The notes under the pieces were generated by a model, which saw only the letters and a list, made by a program, of their open reading frames with translations, made no database searches and was not told the origin of the DNA. This document shows, one piece after another, positions 8,609 through 15,247 of a stretch of DNA of 16,363 nt. The DNA is taken from the NCBI GenBank assembly GCA_013349695.1, contig DUZD01000032.1:1-16363 (forward strand), in the 5' to 3' direction. Each line of letters opens with the position of its first letter. Position 1 is the first letter of the stretch. Source of the stretch: Rhodospirillaceae bacterium (GTDB lineage: Bacteria > Pseudomonadota > Alphaproteobacteria > Rhodospirillales > 2-02-FULL-58-16). Both the position numbers and the translations under genes were made by a program.

Positions 8609-8785
8609 TTGGAAACGGGCGGAACGGCGATTTCGGGGGCCCCGGCCGCCGCCTTCGCGCGCCTGTTGAAATGACCGTCCGGGGACCAGACATCAATTGC
8701 CGTTCACGGGTCATTGCGGCGGCCGGGACTTTCTGCCATTATCCGCCGCGACCGAATCCTCTGGCAAGCAAGCGAGTAAGCGGAT

Positions 8786-9028
8786 ATGGGTGGTTGGACA
8801 GGTATTTGGCAATGGGTGGTGGTCCTCGCCATCGTGCTTCTGCTGTTTGGCGGCAGGGGCAAGATATCGGCGCTGATGGGCGATTTCGGAAAGGGCTTGA
8901 AGTCTTTCAAGAAAAGCATGGATAGCGACGAGGAACTCGCCGCCGACGGGGAGCCCAAGGTCCTGAAATCCGAACAGGCGGAGATCGCCGAAACCGCTCC
9001 CAAGAAAGACCATGCGGCGAAAGGTTGA
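8786..9028 (+). CDS. tatA: Sec-independent protein translocase TatA
   Basis: Pore-forming component of the twin-arginine translocase in the inner membrane; 80 aa. A single hydrophobic helix at about 4-20 (WQWVVVLAIVLLLFG) ends in the conserved FGG hinge, followed by the amphipathic helix KISALMGDFGKGLKSFKKSM and a charged, flexible tail. The 177-bp gap upstream holds a weak promoter-like pair, TTGCGG at 8714-8719 and CATTAT at 8737-8742 with 17-bp spacing, so tatABC may have its own start in addition to read-through from scpB. The Shine-Dalgarno is weak (AAGCGG). Confidence 0.94.
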   Translation: MGGWTGIWQWVVVLAIVLLLFGGRGKISALMGDFGKGLKSFKKSMDSDEELAADGEPKVLKSEQAEIAETAPKKDHAAKG

Positions 9029-9089
9029 TGCCGGCCGGTGACGGCTGGCCCTTACCTTTTTCGCTCACCGCCGGGAGCAAAGAGCCTCC

Positions 9090-9569
9090 ATGTTTGACAT
9101 CGGTTGGCAGGAACTTTTCATTGTCGCCGTCCTCGGCATCATCATCATCGGCCCGAAGGATCTGCCGCGCGCCATCCGCGCGGTGAGCGGTTTGGTGCGC
9201 AAGGCGCGCGGCTTGGCGCGCGATTTTCAGGACGGTGTCGACGACGTTATCCGCGAGGCCGAACTGGACGACGTCAAGGAACAGGTGGAAAAGGTCTCGC
9301 GGTTCGACGCTGTCCAAGAGATCAAAAACGCCATCGACCCCACCGGCGACCTCAAGGAACAGGTGGAAAAGGTCTCGCGGTTCGATGCCGTCCGAGAGAT
9401 CAAAAACGCCATCGACCCCACCGGCGACCTCGCCGACGATTTCGGCATCGGCGACGCGGACCGGGATTCAGCCGCCGCCGGCGACCGGGGGGATGCCGCC
9501 AAGCCGCCGGCCAAGGCGGCCGGCGGCGAAACCGACACGGCGCCGCCGGCGGCCAAGGCAAGCGGGTAG
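9090..9569 (+). CDS. tatB: Sec-independent protein translocase TatB, with internal duplication
   Basis: Tat substrate-receptor partner of TatC in the inner membrane; 159 aa. The N-terminus MFDIGWQELFIVAVLGIII with Glu8, and the GPKDLPRAIRAV hinge, are diagnostic for TatB. Residues 62-87 and 88-113 are two nearly identical 26-residue units (each starting V/L-KEQVEKVSRFDAV) encoded by a 78-bp tandem duplication that extends the cytoplasmic helical region. The C-terminus is Ala/Pro/Asp-rich. The frame is intact throughout. It lies 61 bp after tatA and 6 bp before tatC. Confidence 0.93.
   Translation: MFDIGWQELFIVAVLGIIIIGPKDLPRAIRAVSGLVRKARGLARDFQDGVDDVIREAELDDVKEQVEKVSRFDAVQEIKNAIDPTGDLKEQVEKVSRFDAVREIKNAIDPTGDLADDFGIGDADRDSAAAGDRGDAAKPPAKAAGGETDTAPPAAKASG
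9273..9428 (+). repeat. 78-bp in-frame tandem duplication inside tatB
   Basis: Units 9273-9350 and 9351-9428 differ at only 4 of 78 positions. Two differences are silent (GAC/GAT, GCT/GCC) and two change residues (Val/Leu at the first codon, Gln/Arg at codon 15). The length is a multiple of three, so the reading frame is kept. The near identity, including third positions, indicates a recent duplication. Confidence 0.97.
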
Positions 9570-9575
9570 GGGACC

Positions 9576-10415
9576 GTGGCCGACGACGCCAGCGACGACA
9601 GCGACGACAGCCAGGGCGACAACTTGAACGACAAGCGGGCGCCCTTGCTCGAGCACTTGATCGAATTGCGCCGGCGGCTGCTCCGCTGCCTTATCGCCAT
9701 CATCGTCCTTTTCTTCATCTGCTATTACTTCGCCCCCGACATCTACCAGTTCCTGGTCCGCCCGCTGGCCGACGTCCTCGACGACATGGGCGGCAACCGG
9801 CGGCTGATATTCACGGCGCTGCACGAGGCTTTTTTCACTTACATCAAGGTCGCCTTCTTCGCCGCCCTGTTCATCGCCTTTCCGTTCATTGCCACGCAGC
9901 TATGGCTGTTCATCGCGCCGGGGCTTTACAAGCACGAAAAGAGTGCCTTCGTTCCGTTTCTGGTGGCGACGCCGATCCTCTTCTTCATGGGCGGGGCGCT
10001 GGTTTACTATTTGATTTTTCCCTTGGCTTGGCAGTTCTTCCTGAGCTTCGAATTGACCGGCGGAGAGGGCGTCCTGCCGATCCAGTTGGAGGCCAAGGTC
10101 GACCAGTACCTGTCGCTGGTCATGCGGTTGATTTTCGCTTTCGGGCTGTGCTTTGAGCTGCCGGTGCTGATGACTCTGTTGGGAAGGGTCGGGCTGGTCA
10201 GCTCGGCGGGCCTGGCGGAGAAGCGCAAGTACGCCATCGTCCTGGCTTTCGTCGCCGCCGCCATCCTGACGCCGCCGGATGTGATCAGCCAGATCGGTCT
10301 GGCGGTTCCGACCCTCATTCTTTACGAGATTTCCATTTGGTGCGTCCGCGTGGTCGAGAAGAAACGCGCCGCCGCCGAGGACGGCGACGACGCCGGCAAA
10401 CCCGCCGGCGCTTGA
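9576..10415 (+). CDS. tatC: Sec-independent protein translocase TatC
   Basis: Six-helix inner-membrane core of the Tat translocase, which reads the twin-arginine signal; 279 aa. Conserved features are the N-terminal HLIELRRRLL, the FFTYIKVAFFAALFIAFPFI and LWLFIAPGLYKHEK block, the FELPVLMTLLGRVGLVS segment, and the last helices AFVAAAILTPPDVISQ and GLAVPTLILYEISIW. The N-terminal extension is short and very acidic (SDDSDDSQGD). The GTG start at 9576 has AGGGGA just upstream, overlapping the tatB stop. The last codons and the stop lie inside the left copy of the 23-bp direct repeat that borders the toxin-antitoxin segment. Confidence 0.95.
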   Translation: MADDASDDSDDSQGDNLNDKRAPLLEHLIELRRRLLRCLIAIIVLFFICYYFAPDIYQFLVRPLADVLDDMGGNRRLIFTALHEAFFTYIKVAFFAALFIAFPFIATQLWLFIAPGLYKHEKSAFVPFLVATPILFFMGGALVYYLIFPLAWQFFLSFELTGGEGVLPIQLEAKVDQYLSLVMRLIFAFGLCFELPVLMTLLGRVGLVSSAGLAEKRKYAIVLAFVAAAILTPPDVISQIGLAVPTLILYEISIWCVRVVEKKRAAAEDGDDAGKPAGA

Positions 10416-10424
10416 CGGCGGCGC
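10402..10424 (+). repeat. 23-bp direct repeat, left copy (over the tatC stop)
   Basis: Bases 10402-10424 are identical to 11342-11364. The copy includes the final tatC codons and TGA (10413-10415). It begins CCGCCGGCGCTTGA and ends CGGCGGCGC. Here, but not in the right copy, a 7-bp perfect hairpin (CCGGCGC 10405-10411 with GCGCCGG 10421-10427) can form. Confidence 0.93.
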
Positions 10425-10543
10425 CGGGGCGCTGGCCGACCTGAGTGGGGCGAACGTCCAGAAGCTGTGAGAGGTGGAGTTAGCGAGGGTGGTGTTGTAA
10501 TCCTTGAGCGAGTACAGGAGGCGCTTTTTCAAGGGACGGGCCA

Positions 10544-10744
10544 ATGGGCGAAGGCGGCGGACTTATCAACCTCGGAGACCTCTCGAAGCCCGCGACCGTG
10601 CTCATCGAAAGGGTTTCCGATGCGGTAGGAGGGATCGCTAAGCCTTGGCAGATTAAGCGTATTGCCAAGGCGGAAACTAAAGCAGATTTGAGATACAACT
10701 CGTTCGGTTTCGCCGGTTTCCTTGAATTTGTTCCCCGTTTGTGA
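10544..10744 (+). pseudogene. N-terminal remnant of a DUF2806-like gene
   Basis: A 66-codon frame starting at ATG 10544 with AAGGGA about 8 bases upstream. Residues about 7-46, containing LINLGDLSKPATVLIERV and AVGGIAKPWQIKRIAKAE, closely resemble, from memory, the conserved start of DUF2806 proteins, which are normally several times longer. After KAETKAD (near base 10685) the sequence changes to an unrelated tail that stops at 10742-10744. No continuation is seen in the other frames, so the rest of the gene has been deleted or replaced by the toxin-antitoxin module. The function of the family is unknown. It may still be translated as a small peptide. The region 10425-10543 before it shows no recognisable gene. 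Confidence 0.6.
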
Positions 10745-10750
10745 TACAAT
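10722..10750 (+). promoter_or_regulatory. sigma70-type promoter of the toxin-antitoxin operon
   Basis: TTGAAT (10722-10727) and TACAAT (10745-10750) are spaced by exactly 17 bases, matching consensus at 4 of 6 and 5 of 6. It lies 29 bases ahead of the antitoxin ATG, over the end of the remnant frame. Antitoxins of this family usually bind such a promoter to repress it; I see no perfect palindrome to assign as the operator. Confidence 0.6.
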
Positions 10751-10778
10751 ATTCGATGTCTTTTACGGAGAAAAACTA

Positions 10779-11036
10779 ATGCCCAAGACGGCGATGATCC
10801 GCGCCCGCATGGAGCCGTCGATCAAGCATGACGCCGAGGCGGTGTTCAAAACCCTCGGGCTGTCGGCGACCGAGGCCATCACCCTGTTTTACAAGCAGGT
10901 CTTGCTGCATCGGGGACTGCCTTTCCCGGTGAGGATTCCGAACCAAACAACCGAAAGGACGATGCGTAAAACACTTGCTGGCGAGGAGCTGACCGACTGG
11001 CCGAGCATCGATGCGCTCAAGGCCTCTCCTCGGTAG
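10779..11036 (+). CDS. dinJ: type II antitoxin, RelB/DinJ family
   Basis: Antitoxin of 85 aa that neutralises the downstream YafQ-like RNase and is expected to autorepress the operon. The N-terminus MPKTAMIRARMEPSIKHDAE gives a ribbon-helix-helix strand, followed by AVFKTLGLSATEAITLFYKQV, the hallmark of RelB/DinJ, then HRGLPFPVRIPNQTT. The C-terminal half, expected to wrap the toxin, is TMRKTLAGEELTDWPSIDAL. ATG 10779 has a good GGAG site 8 bases upstream; upstream in-frame codons are not supported. The stop TAG abuts the toxin ATG with no gap, so synthesis is coupled. Confidence 0.92.
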   Translation: MPKTAMIRARMEPSIKHDAEAVFKTLGLSATEAITLFYKQVLLHRGLPFPVRIPNQTTERTMRKTLAGEELTDWPSIDALKASPR

Positions 11037-11306
11037 ATGCGGCGGCTCAAAACCACCAGGCAATTTGAACGGGATCTCGGAAAAGCGAAACGGCGCGGCA
11101 AAAACCTCGTCAAGCTGTGGACGGCCGTCGAGACATTGCTCCGCGGCGATCCGCTCGCCCCGCGACATAAGCCGCACAAGCTATCGGGCGACTGGAAGCC
11201 CTTTTGGGAATGTCATATCGAACCCGACTGGCTGTTGATCTGGCATGAGACGGATGAAGCCTTGATCCTGGTCCGCACCGGCACCCATGCCGACCTCTTC
11301 AAGTAG
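11037..11306 (+). CDS. yafQ: type II toxin, YafQ-family mRNA endoribonuclease
   Basis: Ribosome-dependent RNase toxin of 89 aa, RelE/ParE superfamily. The C-terminal half HKLSGDWKPFWECHIEPDW and LVRTGTHADLF is characteristic of YafQ. Residues aligned with the known E. coli YafQ active site (His50, His63, Asp67, His87) are all present as His47, His60, Asp64 and His84, so the toxin looks functional. The N-terminus RRLKTTRQFERDLGKAKRRGK is basic, as expected. It directly follows the antitoxin stop. It ends 35 bp before the right copy of the 23-bp repeat. Confidence 0.93.
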   Translation: MRRLKTTRQFERDLGKAKRRGKNLVKLWTAVETLLRGDPLAPRHKPHKLSGDWKPFWECHIEPDWLLIWHETDEALILVRTGTHADLFK

Positions 11307-11341
11307 TGCTTGTCAATCCTGATCATACCCCATCCTGCTCT

Positions 11342-11364
11342 CCGCCGGCGCTTGACGGCGGCGC
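11342..11364 (+). repeat. 23-bp direct repeat, right copy (upstream of serS)
   Basis: Perfect second copy of bases 10402-10424. Identity ends sharply on both sides (T against C at 11341 and at 11365). It lies 75 bases ahead of the serS ATG. Confidence 0.93.
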
Positions 11365-11439
11365 TCTGGCGGGCTTCTCAAAACGGCGTCCAGGCCCTAT
11401 AAAGGCCCGGCCCCCGCCGCCTTGTCCACGGGTTCCCCC

Positions 11440-12720
11440 ATGTTCGACATCAAACGAATCCGCGATCATCCCGACACCTTCGACGAGGGCCTGAGCCGGC
11501 GCGGACTCAAGCCCGAGTCGGTCCGCCTGATCGGGCTTGACAAAAAACGCCGCCAAGCGCGGACGCGGGCCCAGGAAATCCAGAGCGCCCGCAACAGGCT
11601 GGCCAAGGAGATCGGCGCCGCCAAGGCAAAAGGCGAGGACGTAGCGGAACTCATCGCCCAGGTGTCGGAATCGAAAGCCGAACAGGCCACCGCCGAGGCG
11701 GCGGCCAAGGCGGCGGCGGCGGAGCTGGACGCGGCCCTCGCCGCCATCCCCAACCTGCCGGCCGACGGCGTCCCGGTCGGCGCCGACGAGGCGGCCAATG
11801 TCGAGGTCGACCGCTGGGGCGAGCCGCCCAAGTTCGATTTCAAGCCCAAGGACCACGTCGACATCGGCGAAGGCTTAGGCATGATGGACTTCGAGCGCGC
11901 CGCCAAGCTCTCCGGCGCCCGCTTCGTCGTGTTGACCGGCGCCCTGGCCAGGATGGAGCGGGCCTTGGCCTCGTTCATGCTCGACATGCACACCGGCGGC
12001 TTCGGCTACACCGAGGTCAATCCGCCGGCCCTGGTCCGCGACCACGTTCTGTTTGGCACCGGCCAGCTGCCCAAGTTCGGCGCCGATTTGTTCCGGACCG
12101 AGGAAGGCTATTGGCTGATTCCGACGGCGGAGGTGCCGCTGACCAATCTGGCCGCCGATGAAATCCTCGCCGATGACGTCCTGCCGCTACGCTACGCCGC
12201 CCTGACCTGGTGCTTCCGCTCGGAAGCCGGCGCCGCCGGCAAGGACACCCGCGGCATGATTCGCCAGCACCAGTTTTCCAAGGTCGAGCTGGTCAGCATC
12301 ACCACCCCCGAAGCTTCCGAGCCGGAGCTCGAACGCATGACGTCGGCGGCCGAGGCGGTCCTGAGGGCGCTCGGCCTTTCATACCGGAAGGTGGTGCTGG
12401 CCACCGGCGACATGGGGTTCGCGGCGCGCAAGACTTACGACCTCGAAGTCTGGCTGCCGGGGCAGCGGCGCTACCGGGAGATTTCCAGCTGCTCCAACTG
12501 CGGCGACTTCCAGGCGCGGCGCATGAAAGCCCGTTGCCGCCAAGGCGGCGGCAAGGAAACCCGCTTCGTTCATACCCTCAACGGCTCCGGCCTGGCGGTC
12601 GGCAGGACCTTGATCGCCATCCTGGAAAATTGCCAGCAGGCCGACGGCTCGGTGCGGGTGCCCGAAGCGCTCAAGGACCACATGGGCGGGGTGGAGGTGA
12701 TCGAGCCCGATGACGCATAA
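11440..12720 (+). CDS. serS: serine--tRNA ligase
   Basis: Class II aminoacyl-tRNA synthetase charging tRNA-Ser (and tRNA-Sec where present); 426 aa, normal length. The N-terminal long coiled-coil arm spans about 30-100 (Ala/Lys/Glu-rich). Motif 1 is around Glu192 (GFGYTEVNPPALV). Motif 2 runs WCFRSEAGAAGKDTRGMIR, with Arg260 and Glu262. Motif 3 is NGSGLAVGRTLIAILEN, with Arg389. ATG 11440 begins MFDIKRIRDHPDTF, the usual alphaproteobacterial start; a TTG at 11422 in the same frame is rejected. The Shine-Dalgarno is poor. The end overlaps surE by 11 bases. Confidence 0.97.
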   Translation: MFDIKRIRDHPDTFDEGLSRRGLKPESVRLIGLDKKRRQARTRAQEIQSARNRLAKEIGAAKAKGEDVAELIAQVSESKAEQATAEAAAKAAAAELDAALAAIPNLPADGVPVGADEAANVEVDRWGEPPKFDFKPKDHVDIGEGLGMMDFERAAKLSGARFVVLTGALARMERALASFMLDMHTGGFGYTEVNPPALVRDHVLFGTGQLPKFGADLFRTEEGYWLIPTAEVPLTNLAADEILADDVLPLRYAALTWCFRSEAGAAGKDTRGMIRQHQFSKVELVSITTPEASEPELERMTSAAEAVLRALGLSYRKVVLATGDMGFAARKTYDLEVWLPGQRRYREISSCSNCGDFQARRMKARCRQGGGKETRFVHTLNGSGLAVGRTLIAILENCQQADGSVRVPEALKDHMGGVEVIEPDDA

Positions 12721-13492
12721 GCCTCTGGACCTCGCCAAGGCGCGGGTGCTGATCTCCAACGACGACGGCATCGAAGCGCCCGGACTGAAGCTGCTGGAGC
12801 GGATCATGCGCCGGCTTGCCCGAGAGGTCTGGGTGGTGGCGCCGGAAAGCGAGCAGAGCGCCGCCGGCCACTCCCTGACCCTGCGCCGGCCTTTGCGCGT
12901 ACGCAAGCTGTCGGCCCGGCGCTACGCCGTCGACGGCACACCCACCGACGCCGTCTTGCTGGCCATCCACCAGGTGATGAAGGACGGCCATCCCGACCTG
13001 GTGCTTTCGGGTATCAACCGGGGCGGCAATCTGGGCGAGGACGTCACCTATTCCGGCACTGTGGCGGCGGCCATGGAGGCGACCCTGCTGGGTTTTCCGG
13101 CCATCGCCCTTAGCCTGTTCACCGACGACCACCGCGCCGCCAAATGGGCGACGTCCGAGCACTGGACCGGTGAGACGGTGCGCCGTTTGACCGCCATGAC
13201 CTGGCCCAAGAGCGTGTTGATGAACGTCAATTTTCCCGACGTCGCCGCCAATTCCGTCACCGGCATCGAGGCAACCCGGCAGGGACGGCGCAAAATCGGC
13301 AGCGAGTTCACCGAAGGCGTCGATCCCCGCGGCGAGCCCTATTTCTGGATCGGCTCGCAACGCGGCGAGGATCGCCGCCGCCGCGGCACCGACCTGGAAG
13401 CGGTCAGCCGGGGCGCCATCTCGGTGACGCCGCTGTCCATGGATATGACCCATGAACCCAGCCTGCGGGGGCTGAAGGCGGTTCTACCGTGA
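12710..13492 (+). CDS. surE: 5'/3'-nucleotidase SurE
   Basis: Metal-dependent nucleoside monophosphatase linked to stationary-phase survival; 260 aa. The signature ISNDDGIEAPGL carries metal ligands Asp18 and Asp19. Ser50 in APESEQSAAGHSLTL and the Asn in LSGINRGGNLGEDVTYSGTVAAAMEA complete the site. The ATG at 12710 lies inside the last codons of serS, 11 bases overlapping; GGAGG is upstream but at a rather long distance. The stop overlaps the pcm start as GTGA. The serS-surE-pcm order is frequent in alphaproteobacteria and places SurE with the protein-repair enzyme Pcm. Confidence 0.95.
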   Translation: MTHKPLDLAKARVLISNDDGIEAPGLKLLERIMRRLAREVWVVAPESEQSAAGHSLTLRRPLRVRKLSARRYAVDGTPTDAVLLAIHQVMKDGHPDLVLSGINRGGNLGEDVTYSGTVAAAMEATLLGFPAIALSLFTDDHRAAKWATSEHWTGETVRRLTAMTWPKSVLMNVNFPDVAANSVTGIEATRQGRRKIGSEFTEGVDPRGEPYFWIGSQRGEDRRRRGTDLEAVSRGAISVTPLSMDMTHEPSLRGLKAVLP

Positions 13493-14133
13493 GACCGGAT
13501 TCGCGGCAAATCCGCTTGCTTCTCGACCTTCGCCGCGGCGGCGTCACCGACAAGCGGGTGTTGGCCGCCATCGAGCGGGTGCCGCGCGAGCTGTTCGTTC
13601 CCGAGCCTTTTCGCGACAAGGCCCATGACGATGTCGCCCTGCCCATCGGCCACCACCAGACGGTGAGCCGGCCCCTTGTCGTGGCGCGGATGACGCAGGC
13701 CCTGGACGCCGGCGAGAGGATGAAGGTGCTGGAGATCGGCACCGGCTCGGGGTATCAGGCGGCGGTGCTGGCGAGGCTGTGCCGACGCCTTTATACCATT
13801 GAGCGCCACCGGGACCTCCTGGCCGCGGCCGAGGGGCGCTTTCGGGGCTTGCGCATCGGCAATATCACCACGCGCGCCGGCGACGGATCGCGGGGCTGGC
13901 CGGAGCAGGCGCCTTTCGAGCGTATCCTGGTGACCGCGGCGGCGGCGGACGTGCCGCCGGTGCTCATCGATCAGTTGGCGGTGGGCGGGGTGATGGTGGT
14001 GCCGATCGGCGCCGGCGGCGATGAGCGCGACCAGCGCCTCAGCCGCGTCAGGCGCACGGAAGAGGGCGCCGAGACGGATGACTTGGGACCGATCCGCTTC
14101 GTCTCCCTGGTTGACGAAGATGCTCGGCGGTAA
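13489..14133 (+). CDS. pcm: protein-L-isoaspartate O-methyltransferase
   Basis: SAM-dependent enzyme that methylates L-isoaspartyl residues in damaged proteins so they can revert; 214 aa. SAM motif I is KVLEIGTGSGYQAAVLA, and the fold continues with LYTIERHRDLLAAA and FERILVTAAAADVPPVLIDQL followed by GGVMVVPIG, all family hallmarks. The substrate loop usually written GQTISQP reads HQTVSRP here, a modest deviation. GTG 13489 overlaps the surE TGA by 4 bases, so translation is coupled. Confidence 0.93.
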   Translation: MRPDSRQIRLLLDLRRGGVTDKRVLAAIERVPRELFVPEPFRDKAHDDVALPIGHHQTVSRPLVVARMTQALDAGERMKVLEIGTGSGYQAAVLARLCRRLYTIERHRDLLAAAEGRFRGLRIGNITTRAGDGSRGWPEQAPFERILVTAAAADVPPVLIDQLAVGGVMVVPIGAGGDERDQRLSRVRRTEEGAETDDLGPIRFVSLVDEDARR

Positions 14134-14168
14134 TTGCAGTGGTGGCGCCACTTTGCGATAATTCCGCC

Positions 14169-15173
14169 ATGAATGTCATCCGCGCCATGCCGAAATCCGC
14201 CCTCGCCTTGATGGCTTTCGCCGCGCTGGCGGCGTCGGCGGGCTGCGGTTGGGTCGAGTGGCCGCCGCCGGGGCCGCGTCCGCGTGCCGTTAACCTGCCG
14301 CCGCCGCCGGCTGGAAGCAGTCCTTTATTCGTCGCCGCCGACGCCGTCCTTGTCGGCAAAGGCGACACGGTTTACGCGCTTTCGCGCCGGCACCGGGTTT
14401 CCGTTCGCGCCATCATCGAGGCCAACCGCCTCGGCCCGCCCTATCACCTGCGCATCGGCCAGCGAATCGTCCTGCCCCGGACGAAGCGGCATGCCGTCAA
14501 GCGTGGCGATACCCTTAACGGCATTTCCCGGCGTTACGGTGTCGGCCTTTACGCCCTCTCGCGGGTCAACGGTCTCGTCCCCCCTTACATCATCAAAGTG
14601 GGACAAATCCTGCGTATTCCCGGAGCCGCCGCCGCCGGCATAGGGCAAGCGCGGAGCGCGCAAGGGGATCGAACCCGGCGCCGGGCCGAGCCCAAAAAAT
14701 ACCCGAAGTCCACGGCCGTCGCGCCGAAGCCGCCGGCTGCCGCGCCGAAACGACTGGCCCGCGTGCCGAAACCGCCGGCCCGCGGCGGCAAGGGTTTCCT
14801 GTGGCCGGTCGAGGGCAAGGTGGTGTCCAGATTCGGCGTCAAACAGAAAGGTCTGCACAACGACGGCATCAACATCGCCGCCCCGCGCGGCACTCCCGTC
14901 GTGGCGGCGGAGAACGGCATCGTCGCTTACGCCGGCAACGAGCTTCGCGGCTTCGGCAACCTTTTGCTGGTCAAGCATTCGGGCGGCTGGCTGACGGCCT
15001 ACGCCCACAACGAGCGGCTTCTCGTCAAACGTGGGGAAAGGGTCAGAAAGGGGCAACGAATCGCCAATGTCGGAAGCACCGGCACCGTCAGCACCCCGCA
15101 ACTTCACTTCGAGTTGCGAAAGGGCCGGCGGGCGGTGAATCCGCGTAAACACCTGCGGCGGCTGCGGGCCTGA
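14169..15173 (+). CDS. LysM/M23-like envelope lipoprotein (NlpD/DipM type, catalytically degenerate)
   Basis: Predicted lipoprotein of 334 aa. A signal sequence ends in the lipobox ASAGC with lipidated Cys26. Two LysM repeats follow at about 60-103 (KGDTVYALSRRHRVSVRAII) and 107-150 (KRGDTLNGISRRYGVGLYAL), then a basic Pro/Ala/Lys linker and a C-terminal M23 fold at about 210-330. The zinc site looks incomplete: the usual H-x3-D reads H230-NDGI-N235, and the usual H-x-H reads Q311-L-H313. E. coli NlpD also lacks these ligands, so a non-enzymatic activator of cell-wall amidases is more likely than an endopeptidase. ATG 14169 is chosen for the signal peptide; ATG 14187 is possible. Its TGA is the exact left border of the repeat at 15173. 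Confidence 0.88.
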   Translation: MNVIRAMPKSALALMAFAALAASAGCGWVEWPPPGPRPRAVNLPPPPAGSSPLFVAADAVLVGKGDTVYALSRRHRVSVRAIIEANRLGPPYHLRIGQRIVLPRTKRHAVKRGDTLNGISRRYGVGLYALSRVNGLVPPYIIKVGQILRIPGAAAAGIGQARSAQGDRTRRRAEPKKYPKSTAVAPKPPAAAPKRLARVPKPPARGGKGFLWPVEGKVVSRFGVKQKGLHNDGINIAAPRGTPVVAAENGIVAYAGNELRGFGNLLLVKHSGGWLTAYAHNERLLVKRGERVRKGQRIANVGSTGTVSTPQLHFELRKGRRAVNPRKHLRRLRA

Positions 15174-15202
15174 GAAATTCGGTGACAGCATACTAATTTC
15201 CA
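15173..15202 (+). repeat. 30-bp repeat, left copy
   Basis: Identical to 16287-16316, starting AGAAATTCGGTGACAGC and ending ATACTAATTTCCA. It begins at the last base of the LysM/M23 stop codon. Direct orientation relative to the right copy, offset 1114 bp. An 11-base motif TGCCATTTCCA follows both copies (15235-15245 and 16323-16333), with a longer spacer on this side. Confidence 0.95.
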
Positions 15203-15203
15203 T

Positions 15204-15238
15204 TGCCAACCATTTGGCATGGGCCAAAAAGCCGTGCC
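15204..15238 (+). other. pair of mutually exclusive hairpins (REP-like)
   Basis: TGCCAA (15204-15209) pairs with TTGGCA (15214-15219) across a 4-base loop. Alternatively GGCA..GGC (15216-15224) pairs with GCC.TGCC (15231-15238) across CAAAAA with a small bulge. The two share bases 15216-15219. No T-run follows on the plus strand, so a classic intrinsic terminator is not claimed; it lies between two convergent genes. Confidence 0.5.
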
Positions 15239-15247
15239 ATTTCCAGA

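Larger units (their letters stand above)
10402..11364 (+). mobile_element. repeat-bounded toxin-antitoxin insert between tatC and serS
   Basis: The interval between two perfect 23-bp direct repeats (10402-10424 and 11342-11364) has a 940-bp period. It contains an unassigned 119-bp stretch, a truncated DUF2806-like frame, a promoter, and a DinJ/YafQ pair. No integrase or transposase is present. The conserved operon continues on either side, and deletion between repeats would leave tatC intact with about 75 bp before serS. That this is a horizontally gained segment is inference from the repeats and the module type; the mechanism is open. Confidence 0.6.

Noticed and set aside
10425..10543. Possible gene fragment between tatC and the DUF2806-like remnant
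   Set aside because: Stops interrupt the frame I read on the plus strand (continuing from GTCCAGAAGCTG), and the minus-strand frame is antisense to tatC with no recognised similarity; it may be debris but cannot be named.
11393..11407. GGCC/GGCC hairpin around CTATAAA ahead of serS, considered as attenuator or promoter
   Set aside because: Only a 4-bp stem, no T-run, no T-box features, and no decent -35 element at proper spacing.
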